Below the pieces are notes generated by a model, which saw only the letters and a list, made by a program, of their open reading frames with translations, searched no databases and was not told where the DNA came from. From Gerris lacustris (taxonomy: Eukaryota > Arthropoda > Insecta > Hemiptera > Gerridae), in assembly GCA_951217055.1 (NCBI GenBank), contig OX578284.1, positions 22,193,187 to 22,257,186 of the forward strand: a stretch of 64,000 nucleotides of DNA. The letters are read 5' to 3'. Position numbers and translations under genes: made by a program. Below are positions 1 to 10,012 of this stretch, piece after piece. How positions within the stretch are numbered: the first letter of the stretch is position 1; every line of letters starts with the position of its first letter.

Positions 1-3000
1 CAGCTGATTAATTATGATGGGAGTACCAGCGAAACAGTTTTGGAAGTCAATTTGAGACATCCTGGAGTAAATGATAGGAACATGGTATTGCTAAACATTT
101 ATTTTATTTATAAGAATTTGGAAATTTTTTTTGTTTAATTTTTCTAATTTTGTATTTTTTTTTTTTTAATTATTTAGGAAATTTTTCTTATGATTGCTCT
201 TTTTATTTTTGTTTAAGTGATGATTTTACTTACATTTTAGAGTAAAACTATCTATATTTTAATATTTTAGACAACTGGTCACAACTGGGCGATCTATGTA
301 AATCCAGTAGGAGTGGATGCAGCTGTAAAGGTATTGAATACAAGATGTACTGCAGCCGGCTATATATGGAATCCTTATTACACTCAGCTTGCAGATCCTC
401 TAAATGTAAGCTTTCCATATTTAAGTTATTTCTTTACATTTCATGTAATATTTATTGTTAAAGGATAGATTCAATATACAGTGAAATAGGTTTAACATAA
501 ATCTCTTAACTAACTTAACGCTAAAATATTGTGGTCCCGACAAAATACTGCTTTCATTAAAAATTTATTAAGTTTTTATTTGTTTTATTGTTTTTTTTTA
601 TTAAATACAGATATGCAAATGCCATGTATGTATGTGCATATTGCATTAAAAAAATTGACAGAGAAAATATTAGTGAGTTTTTTTGTATGCATCGTTAATT
701 GCAAAATTCTTTTAACGCAAAAACATATTTTGGTCCCCATAGTTTTGTGTTAAACGATTTTCACAGTATACCTTAATATTCTCAAAAGCAGAATTGGTGA
801 AAAAAAATGCTTAAAATCTCAAAGTTAGCCCTATCATTAAAATAATTTCAGGGAGATTTGTACAAAGAGGAATGTGGACCAGATCTACCATTGAGATGCT
901 ATGTTGGTGATATTTCAAGCAGACTTGGACCTATAGATTTAGGCAAGAAAAGAAGTGTATTTTCAGATCCTAATATTCCTTTGGGTGAGTATATTAATGT
1001 TTATTTGATCTATTTACATAAATAAGTTTTTGCTTACAATTTATAAGCAAAACTTTGCTTTATTATTATAAATATAAAAGTTAACACATATATGAGACCC
1101 AGTGTCAAACAAGATATACATTTAAAATAGTGTGTTTTTATTTAAATAAAGTTTATCTGTTGTTTGTAGCCTGTGGAGTTACAAGCCTATGAGTTTGAGC
1201 CTATGGAATTTAGGATACTTATTCAGTAGGAGTATACCTAAAGGCAAAATTAGTTTTTATTATATGAATTATAAAGTTAAAAAAAAAAAATACGGCAATT
1301 TTTATTAAAAGTTGTTCATATAAATAGCTCAGGGCTTGTAGTGAGTCACTGAAAGTCACTTATTTTGACTAGAGTCACAATTTTGTCACTAATTTTTTAA
1401 AAAAAACACTTATTTGGGCTTAAAAGGATACATTCTTTAATTTTTTAAATACAAAACTTATATTTTAACTGTTTTTCAAAAGGGGTTTTGTAAGCTCAAT
1501 TGTTATGTTTTATTTCTTTGTATATGCTCATTATATATATTTTCAAAACTAAAGATTATTTGCTTATATTCAAAGGCTAGATAAAAGTAAAATGTTTTTC
1601 CATTATAGTTTAGTACATTTATTATGTATGTTACCATACTACAAGCTTTTTTTTGTCAAGTATTAGCTTTTTATTTAATTGGTTACCATACATTAATATA
1701 TATACATCTATTTTTTGTACTTCTCTATGTTGTGATAAAAGTTAAAATAAAAATAAATTTAAAAAATTATAAAAAAGAACAGAAAGAGTTAGGGGAGGAT
1801 GGGGGGGGGACCTTTTTCTTTTCTTTTTTACTTTCTCATATAAAGAGAAAGTACTTATTTGGGGAAAACAGGTCACTTAAAAGTCACTTATTTTGAAAAA
1901 AATTGTCACTCAAGTCACTTAATTTAGAGGAAAATCTGCTACAAGCTCTGATAGCTTGTAAACTGAAAGAAAAAAATAGTTTTCGATATAAAACAGACAA
2001 ATATACAAAAGATTTGGCACAATTATAACAAAAATTTGCAACTGAGTAAGTTTGGCTGAGTTGTAACACACTAACTAACTATTTTTACTTGTATTTCTGT
2101 AGTTGTTTTTTTAATCTGTTCTTATATTAATTTTTTAATTTCTTAAAATTTTTATTGATTTACTGCTTGTAGAGGGAAAAATATCTGCCATGGGAAAATC
2201 AATTGTTATTCTTGACAAAGATGGTGGACATGAGAAATTTGCTTGTGCTAACATTGAACCTGATTATGACACAGTGAAATATGTCAACGTTCACCGCCCG
2301 CCTAAATTTGTTGTGTAAGTATTATTATTTTATTTATTTTTTTCCTTTTTTTAAGTTTTAGGTATAGCTCATTTGGTAAGAGCGCCTGTAAGGGTTCAAG
2401 TCCCGGTGCTGGGGTCTATTTTTCTCTGTATGTCTCCCATAGTTAATGATAATTATAATTTATTTTTTTCATTACTCATTAGATTTTCTTTTGAGAAGTA
2501 CGCTCTGAATAATGAAAAGATTTATTAGTTAATGAAATTTTATGGTGAAATTTATTTTATTTGTTTCATTTTTGGCTTAAAATAATTGACAGAAAAATTT
2601 GTTCACACTAACATCAGTTATCTGTTGACAAAATTTTGTCAGCATGAAATGTATTTTTAAAAAAGAGATTGTTTTTTCTGCTTTATTTTTCCTCTAGAGA
2701 GTTTTATATATATTTTTATTAAATAATGCAGCCTCAAAGAGGCGAAGCAGTTGTAATTAATCGAACCGATACACAACTTGCTACTGTAAAAATTAGCAAT
2801 AATTTGCACCTTATATTAGCAGAAAACATACTATTCGTCTTTCTTGTGATCTTTTAAATTTAAAATTCAATTTTTAAGTTTTTGGTAGTTTTCATACTAC
2901 AGAAAGTTTAAATTTTAATTTAAATCAAATTATAATTATTATTAACTACGGGAAACAGACAGTAAAAAATACACTCCAGCGCCGGGATTTGAACCACGGG

Positions 3001-4674
3001 CCTCTATATTTCCAGTATAGTGCTCTACTATATAGAGGCCCGTGGTTCAAATCCCGGCGCTGGAGTGTATTTTTCACTGTCTGTTTCCCGTAGTTAATAA
3101 TAATTATAATTTGATTTAAATTATCTTTTAAATTTATTTATTGTAGGTCACAATTCCTTGATGAAATTCGAGACGTAATGGGCATTCCAGAGTGGTTTTT
3201 AACAGTAGATTCAAGGAAAACCAGTGTTCTCTACAATGGAGCCTGTGTTCAACTTTATGTTCATTTTAAAGGTCAGTGCGTGTCAAAAATATGATCAAAC
3301 TATTCATATTTGGAATTGTTAGACCAATAATAATTGGTATAATTCATATAAAAGAATACTTTTATATGAATTCTGAAAACTAATGGAAGTGGTAAAACAT
3401 TATAGCTAAAATGAATCTATCAGTTGCTTTTAAACTTAATTCTGAAATATCTGAACATCTATCTTTGATGGGAGAAATGAAAAGTCTGAGTTTTTTACAG
3501 AAGTTATTTAAAATGTATTACAAATTAATAAAATGAGACGTAACCAGAAAATATATGCTTATTGTAATTGTGAATTAAAAATATTATTACTTTTGTAAAT
3601 AAATTTCTTTCAGTTAAGATTAATTTTAAACCACTTATTTTTCAGTACTTACTTAATCTTTACTATTATATTACAGTTAGCAAATGTGTTTTTAAATTGA
3701 ATTGTTGCAGGGCCTTCAGCAAATAAGTTAGAACAAGATTTCAGCAAACTACTATCCTCTGGTAAGTTAGCATCAGAAAGCATTTGGATCCCAGGATATA
3801 TCCATAAGAAGAAAAGGAAATCTTCAATATCGTATCGACTCTGCCCTTCTGGTTACTCTGCAAGAGACCTTAAATCGTCAAATCCATTTTCTTTTTCCTC
3901 ATCTGCCCAAACTAATTCTCAGTCTTTTGCTTTATTGGGATTGGTAAGTTATACACATATTAACTCGTTTTCAATTTTTGTCACTACCTAAAAATCACTT
4001 GAACATATATATACTGGCTACACTATATTCGTCATTCAAGAATAGTGGCGTAATTTTCAACTTATTCCAATTTTCAAGTTGAAAATTGAAGGATTTGATG
4101 CTAGAAAAATTCCTTACATAATATCTTCTTTCCATTATCCTTCTTATTCATAATTTAACACAAAAAAAGAAACAAATAATAACAACCATATAAATTTCTT
4201 TGTATAAAAAAAAATAACAAAAAAATGTGGGAACTGAAAAGGTTGGGACAAGTGATTTGTGCCTGTCCGAAAGGCACAAAACACTTTTGGTTTCAGGCAC
4301 AAAACTAGTGTTTCACTCAAAATTAATTTTAGCGAGTAAAAATTAATATTCACTGGGAGTCCTAGTTTTGAATAGTAAAGGTAGGTTTTGAAAAAAGTGC
4401 TTTGCCAAAACCAATTCTGATTAGGAAATTATAGGTTTAACTGGGTTTTCCAATAACTAATATATTAGTTTAGAACTTCTACTTCTCATAAAAATATATC
4501 ATTTCAGACAATTTTCTTTAAAAAGTAATTTACCCCTGGTCCTTGAGTGAAATTGCAGCAGATCTGTACTTTAAAATTTTATATAAATAAAAAAAACTTT
4601 GAATTTTTAACTTTTCTAAATAAGCATGTTTATATTTTCAGATATCTGTTCTCACTCTTTGGATAGCACTGTAA
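1..4674 (+). CDS. Rsod: Rsod-like copper-only SOD-repeat protein, 3' part (7 exons)
   Basis: Coding exons 1-84, 271-405, 852-984, 2173-2314, 3147-3271, 3711-3943 and 4642-4674 join in frame (885 bp, 294 residues plus stop) with GT/AG at every junction; the 5' end lies outside the window. The product contains a Cu/Zn-SOD-like repeat: GHNWAIYVNPVG sits where SOD has its HxH copper motif, and SIVILDKDGGHEKFACANIE matches the strand with the third copper histidine followed by the RLACG motif. The histidines appear replaced (roughly H46A, H48Y, H120D), so this last repeat is probably not a metal enzyme. A lineage-type tail follows, then a Ser-rich stretch and a terminal hydrophobic run (FALLGLISVLTLWIAL) with no basic tail, the pattern of a GPI-attachment signal. 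Members of this family are extracellular multi-repeat proteins. The SOD-like call is fairly firm; orthology to fly Rsod is likely but not tested. A possible AATAAA lies at 4712. Confidence 0.72.
1330..1950. mobile_element. hAT-like nonautonomous element in Rsod intron 3
   Basis: The ends are inverted (CAGGGCTTGTAG at 1330; CTACAAGCTCTG ending 1950) and both are abutted by ATAGCT, which looks like a partly decayed target duplication. Subterminal copies of a GTCACTTATTTTG motif occur near both ends (about 1354 and 1884). No transposase was seen. The class is inferred from the CAGRG terminus. Confidence 0.5.
2361..2463 (+). mobile_element. tRNA-derived SINE fragment
   Basis: An A-box-like piece (GGTATAGCTCATTTGGTAAG) and a B-box-like piece (GGTTCAAGTCCCGGTGCTGG) are joined with the anticodon arm deleted. 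A tail follows (TTTTTCTCTGTATGTCTCCC, then TAGTTAATGATAATTATAAT) that recurs at 3072-3122 and 45906-45962. It is not a functional tRNA because the anticodon stem is missing. Confidence 0.65.
2917..3122. repeat. 93-bp-arm palindrome of two head-to-head SINE copies
   Basis: The left arm 2917-3009 is the reverse complement of 3030-3122 with one mismatch that I could see, separated by a 20-base loop. Each arm carries the tRNA-like B box (GGTTCAAATCCCGGCGCTGG) and the SINE tail also seen at 2400-2463. Read on the minus strand, arm plus loop keeps a 5-bp anticodon-like stem around CTGGAAA. It lies in an Rsod intron 25 bases before the acceptor at 3147, so the pre-mRNA would form a long hairpin. Confidence 0.85.
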
Positions 4675-5812
4675 AGCAAATTCATCAGAGAAGACTTTCG
4701 CTGGGTACAGAAATAAACAGGCTGTTAGTGATTTCAAAATTACTTATTAATGCACTACAGTATATTTAATTAATTTTCATTCGGTGATATCTTTTAAAAT
4801 TATTTAATTTATATAAAATAGTTTTTATAACAGTCGAAAGGATATTTTCATTTTTTAAAGATTCAAAATTTTAGATCAATGTCCATAAATTGCTTTTATG
4901 TTCGTTATTGTTACCTATTTATTGTTATTCTATTTTATTGAGTTTATAAACATATGTAATTTAAGACCCTCTTATTCCTCTTTCGGAAGTGAAACAATAT
5001 TTAACATTTGTAATTTATTTATTTGATTTGTTTTGTTTTATATTTCTAAATTGAATCTTATTAGATAGAAATATTGAATTAATAATATTGTTCCTTATTC
5101 AGAATATCTAGTCTTGAAGTTGAAAATCAATATTAATTGTTACCGTTGCTCAATATATTCTTGAAAATTATTAAAAATAAAATTAAAAATAAATAAAAGC
5201 TATTGGTTTGTATAATTAACAAAATAAATACATCAGGAAAAAAAATATTTGAAATAAAAAATTAATTTAATTTATTTGTAATACATTTTTTTATTGTAAT
5301 AAAATTGTTATTGTAATAAAAAATAATAAATTTAAGTTATAATTTCTTCAATATTATAATTAACCCTTCCCAGAATAAATTTTTTATTAAAAAAAAAGTA
5401 TGCTTAGTTCTTACTTTCACAGTTGTTTCCCACCGAAAAAACAGATTAATTAATTAACTAATGACTTAATGACTGATTATCGTATTGTCATCAGAAATAC
5501 ATAATCTGGGCAGGATTTAGCTTTCTAGGTAGTCGGAATTGGGACAAATTTAAATTAAAAGATTTGGAGGAAAACTAATTTATTGAGACAATATTATATT
5601 AGTTAATTAATTAATGACTGATTATTTTATTGTCATCGAAAATGCAGAATCTTTGCAAGTTTCAGCTTAATATCTAGTCTGAAATGGGTCAAATTTAGGA
5701 TACAATGTTTGGATAAAAGTGAAGTTAAAAAAAAGAAGAGTGTAAAGAAGAACACAACACAAATGTATATATATTATAATTGATTACACAACTTTATAAC
5801 GTCATGAATATG
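4675..5812. other. AT-rich 3' flank and start of the duplicated unit
   Basis: No gene was seen. From about 5100 the sequence matches 6736 onward, and 5465-5810 contains two diverged copies of a ~115-bp motif (AATGACTGATTAT...GTCATC) also present at 8435-8580. It is the 3' flank of the secreted-protein genes. Confidence 0.6.
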
Positions 5813-6466
5813 TTAGTTAGAATACGGAGAGGTGATTAACCAATTAAGCCTGCGAACTGACTCCTCACTGCATCCAGTAGTAAAATATTCATCTGCTAAA
5901 TTAATTAATTTCTTTGTGTTTAAATCCTTATTGATCCAAGGTACTACAATCTTGTTGAAATCTTCAGTTACATCCTTATCACTGTTAATAACAGCTTTCG
6001 TAACAGGGAAAAATTCAAATTTTTCATAATATTGAGTACAACTTGACCGTTCAAATTTTGTAATCTGATTTATCCTTATAAAAGCATCAGTTACTGTTAC
6101 TTTAGCATTATCGTACGCCTCACCTTGGTACAGTAGTGAATTTATCTCAAGTATCATTGTATTTAAGCCAAAATTGATTTCAGCGATTTCAGTATTCTCG
6201 TGAGTAATCCACATATAAGTATCCTTCGGTACAATCTGTGTAATGTCAAATAATTTAACTCCGTCTGCTTCAATTCCATTACCTATTTCGAATTTCATTT
6301 TATTCATGTTTATATAGGTTTTGTTATACTGAGAGAATACTTTCTCAGTTGCTTCAAATTGTTTTGACACAACAAAATTATAGATTAGTTTATTAGGCTC
6401 ACAATCACTTAGAATTTGATCAGCACTTATAAATAGTATCAAAGCAAACACTATAATTTGATTCAT
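5813..6466 (-). CDS. secreted 217-residue protein, copy 1, function unknown
   Basis: This is a single uninterrupted frame of 217 residues. The start (MNQIIVFALILF) opens a typical signal peptide with likely cleavage around ILS/DC at residues 20-21. The mature part has Cys at 22, about 143 and about 199, one N-glycosylation site (NKTY, residue 48) and alternating hydrophobic stretches in residues 55-135 that suggest beta strands. It does not match a family I can name; a TULIP/JHBP-like lipid-binding fold is possible only by pattern. The absence of introns is unusual beside its neighbours and could reflect a retrocopy origin or a small-gene family. A second copy, about 90% identical, lies 2.8 kb away on the same strand. 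A TATA-like box lies upstream at 6534-6544. Confidence 0.78.
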   Translation of the reverse strand: MNQIIVFALILFISADQILSDCEPNKLIYNFVVSKQFEATEKVFSQYNKTYINMNKMKFEIGNGIEADGVKLFDITQIVPKDTYMWITHENTEIAEINFGLNTMILEINSLLYQGEAYDNAKVTVTDAFIRINQITKFERSSCTQYYEKFEFFPVTKAVINSDKDVTEDFNKIVVPWINKDLNTKKLINLADEYFTTGCSEESVRRLNWLITSPYSN

Positions 6467-6533
6467 GTTTATTATAAAAAGTTAATCTTTCAATGTATGA
6501 ACACAACAATGTTTTAAAAATTACTGAACTTTT

Positions 6534-6544
6534 CTTTTTATATA
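6534..6544 (-). promoter_or_regulatory. TATA box of secreted gene copy 1
   Basis: On the minus strand this reads TATATAAAAAG, about 70 bases before the ATG, which allows a short leader. The equivalent position in copy 2 (about 9363-9373) reads TGTGTAAAAAG and has lost the TATA core. Confidence 0.5.
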
Positions 6545-7179
6545 AAAATATTTATATTTAATATAATCTTTATCTTAAGTATTGTATATCAATAAACCTT
6601 ATAATTATCACATTAGACATTAATTGTACCACTTATGATCAACAAGACAATATCTTTGATAATTGTCTGCTGTAATATAATTTTTTTTTTTTTTTTTTAA
6701 AATACTTTGCATTATTACTTGAGTGAATCTCTTGAGAATATCTAGTCTTGAAGTGGAAAATTGATATTAAATGTTACCGTTGCACAATATTTTCTAAAAA
6801 ATTTAATTTAAATAATTTTATTAAAAGATGTTTGTGAGATAATTATTATCTATTTCTTTGTCAGATAAAAAAGAAAAAGATTTCAAATTGAGGTTTTAAA
6901 ACGTAATGATTTAGTGACAATGGCTGATAGAAGAAAGTTAATTTCATTGCTACAGTAAGTTAAACTCTTTTTGCACTGATATTTTCTTTAAAAAGTAAAT
7001 ATTTTGTTTTACATTTAAAATTTAATAAGAAAAGCTATTTGTCTGTGTAATTAAAAAATAAATATATCAGGAAAAAATTATTTGAAATAAGAAATTAATT
7101 TAATTTATTTGTCATAAAATTGTTATTGTAATAAAAAATAAGAAATTAAAATTGTAGCACAGACTATAAAAAAATATTT

Positions 7180-8405
7180 TATTAAAATCTGGGGGCACGG
7201 CAGTGCCCCCGCCAAGTCAAGCACAGCCTTACTGGAACCATCCTTTACTGGAACCAACTCACAGCAATTTGGACCTCCCTCTTCAATTATCCTATTGAAG
7301 ATACTTAGATAAATAAAATTAATTTTAATTTAAAGTTCATGACAAACTGAACCAGAAATAAAAATGTCACACCTCTATCCATAGTAGTTCATAAGATATA
7401 TGAGCCTAAAATTTTACAATTTTGTCACTGACTGACTTACTCATCATAATTCTAAGGCACTTCTAACAATCCTAGAAACTTGAAATCTTATATGTAGGTA
7501 GAGTTTATTGTACAAATAAAGGAAACATGAAAAAATCTGGTTCTTTGTCCCTTTTAAGGCTAATAGAAAAACTGCCCATTCAAAATATTCTAAAAAATTG
7601 TAAACAGCGCCACTAGAGCTAGCAAGTAAAGAACTTTAAAACTAAAAAGTGATGTTGAGAACGTTGGTTGAGGTTTATTTGACAGTATTGATTGACAGTT
7701 ATCTTAAAGGGCAAACATATTAACTCCACATAATTTTATTTAGTTCAATTTGAACACCTACCGACGAAGAAGTTACACAAAAGATTAACAACAACAAAGA
7801 AATAAAAACGAAAAATTGTTTGGGGCAATGAAAAATTACTTACAAATAGAAGTGAAATCCCAACAAAAACACTAGTGTAAAAAAAAAAAAAGTCAAGTCT
7901 CGTGTAAAAAGTTGTGTGATCATAGGTTTTTAGCCAAGTCTCCCACTGTCCGAGTAAGTTCTACTAGGTCTAATTTATCCAGTGCAAGTACATGATGTTT
8001 GTCTGTCACTCTCTCTATTCTCTTTCCCAAATCACTCTACACGTTTAAATTTAAAAACATTTTCTGACTTAGCAAATAAGCACTCCAAAAAGACTAAATT
8101 AAATGCAGTGTCGTACAAATTTGTATCCTTTTGCAGCAACGCTCAAACGAAAAAATAATATTTGTTATTTGATTTAAGTTTGTGGTGTGTATTTGCCAAG
8201 TCAGAAAATGTTTTTAAATTTAAATGTATCGAGTGATTTGGGAAAAAGAGAATAGAGAGAGTGACAGACAAACATCATGTACTTGCACTGGATAAATTAG
8301 ACCTAGTAAGACTTACTCATACAGTGGGAGACTTGGCTAAACGTATGATCTTACAACTATTTATGTGAGATATGGCTTATTTTTTTATACTAGTGTTTTT
8401 GTTCG
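7180..8405. mobile_element. unclassified repeat element, copy 1, with internal inverted repeat
   Basis: It begins near a GC-rich end (GGGGGCACGGCAGTGCCCCC at 7190) followed by AAGTCAAGCACAGCC. The segment 7915-8090 is repeated inverted at 8185-8350. A shorter, inverted relative lies at 48060-48790, sharing the AGCACAGCC end and the GCCAAGTCTC region. It has no coding capacity. It sits inside unit 2 of the duplication and is absent from unit 1, so it inserted after duplication or was lost from unit 1. Confidence 0.65.
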
Positions 8406-8639
8406 GATTTATTGATATAATAAAAGTTAATTAAGTAATGACTGCTTAATAAATTGGCATCGGAAATACAGAATCTGTGCAAATTTCAGCTTTATATCTA
8501 GTCTGAAACTAGTTAAATTTAGGTTAAAAGATTTGGAGACAAGTTAAGTTAAAAAAATGAAGATTGTAAAGAGGAGCAAAACACAAATGAATGTATATTA
8601 TAATAATTAATAATACAAGTTTATAACATCATGAATATG

Positions 8640-9293
8640 TTAGTTAGAATAAGGAGAGGTGATTAACCAATTAAGTCTGCGAACCGACTCTTCGCTGCAT
8701 ATAGTTGTAAAATATTCATCTGCTAAATTAATTAATTTCTTTGTGTTTAAATCCTTATTGATCCAAGGTACTACAATCTTGTTGAAATCTTCAGTTACAT
8801 CCTTATCGCTGTTAATAACAGCTTTTGTAACAGGGAAAAATTCAAAATTTTCATAATATTGAGAACAATTTGACCGATCAAAATTTGTAATCTGATTTAT
8901 CCTTATAAAAGCATCAGTTACTGTTACTTTAGCATTATCGTAGGCCTCACCTTGGTACAGTAGTGAATTTATCTCAAGTATCATTGTATTCAAGCCAAAA
9001 TTGATTTCAACGTTTTCAGTATTCTCGTGAGGTATCCAGATATAAGTATCCTTCGATACAATCTGTGTAATGTCAAATAATTTAACACCGTCAGCTTCAA
9101 TTCCATTACCTATTTCAAATTTCATTTTATTCATGTTTATATAGGTTTTGTTATATTGAGCAAACAATTGTTCAGTTGCTGTAAATTGTTTAGAGATGAT
9201 AAAATTAAAGATTACTTTATTAGGCTCACAATCACTTAGAATTTGATCAGCACTTGTAAATAGTATCAAAGCAAACACTACAATTTGATTCAT
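8640..9293 (-). CDS. secreted 217-residue protein, copy 2, function unknown
   Basis: This is the paralogue of the gene at 5813-6466. I place the start at 9293 (MNQIVVFALILF) because it matches copy 1; an in-frame ATG nine codons upstream would put polar residues before the signal peptide and is less likely. By my count about 21 of 217 residues differ, ten of them within residues 27-45, while residues 150-217 differ at one site only (G199I). The signal peptide, the three Cys and the NKTY sequon are kept. There is no intron. The upstream TATA-like sequence is degraded compared with copy 1, so expression may differ. The function is unknown; an extracellular or haemolymph/secretory role is inferred from the signal peptide alone. 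Confidence 0.78.
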   Translation of the reverse strand: MNQIVVFALILFTSADQILSDCEPNKVIFNFIISKQFTATEQLFAQYNKTYINMNKMKFEIGNGIEADGVKLFDITQIVSKDTYIWIPHENTENVEINFGLNTMILEINSLLYQGEAYDNAKVTVTDAFIRINQITNFDRSNCSQYYENFEFFPVTKAVINSDKDVTEDFNKIVVPWINKDLNTKKLINLADEYFTTICSEESVRRLNWLITSPYSN

Positions 9294-9530
9294 GTTTATT
9301 GTAAAAAGATAATCTTTCAATGTATGAACACAACAATGTTTTTAAAAATAATTACTAAACTTTTCTTTTTACACAAAAATATTTATATTTAGTATAATCT
9401 TTATCTTAAGTATTGTTTATCAATAAACCTAATAATAATCAAACCACTTATTATCAATAAGACAATATCTTTAACAATTTTCTTTAATATTCTTTTTTTA
9501 AAAAATACTTTATATTAATACTTGAGTAAA

Positions 9531-10012
9531 TCCACACTATAAAGAGGTTTTTCACATCAAGGACATACTAATAACTACCTTTGTTTAGCACAGTTAAACA
9601 TCCTGTAATCAACACAAATGAGGGGAAACCCAACTGGACACCAGTCACATCATATCTCTTTGACTCTAATTAAAATAAAAAAATTCTCTATCAAAACCGT
9701 CCAATTATTATTATCTTGGACATGTTTTACATATACTCTCCACACTAATGTTGTTATCTTATCTTTAGTCATACAATTAGGAAATTTCATTATTTGTATG
9801 ATTTTTTAGGAATCTCATATCCTCATCTAACGCTATTATTATTATTATTGTTATTATTATTTTTTAGCTTTACTAAACTACAATAAAATACATTCTCATT
9901 TAACAGATTTACATCACTGGATTGTGTTATTTTGATCTTGATTGGTACAATTGGTTTAATTATTTAATTTAGTAGATTGTACTATTTTCTATAAAAAAGA
10001 GTAATCCTTTTT
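9531..10012. other. intergenic, no feature recognised
   Basis: Plain AT-rich sequence with a short (ATT)n run at 9833-9862. No gene or named repeat was seen. Confidence 0.5.

Larger units (their letters stand above)
5098..9530. repeat. tandem segmental duplication (units ~5098-6735 and ~6736-9530)
   Basis: Unit 1 and unit 2 share, in order, a left flank (ATCTAGTCTTGAAGT at 5105 and 6741; ACATCAGGAAAAAA-like at 5230 and 7065), a 3' flank, a coding region and an upstream region. Unit 2 is longer because of a ~1.2-kb repeat at ~7180-8400 and ~190 extra bases near 6830-7020. The borders are approximate. Confidence 0.75.

Noticed and set aside
2361..2420. tRNA gene
   Set aside because: A and B boxes are present, but the anticodon arm is deleted; it is a SINE fragment.
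8640..9320. Upstream Met of secreted gene copy 2 (MKDYLFTIN before MNQIV)
   Set aside because: Copy 1 lacks it and it would bury the signal peptide behind polar residues.
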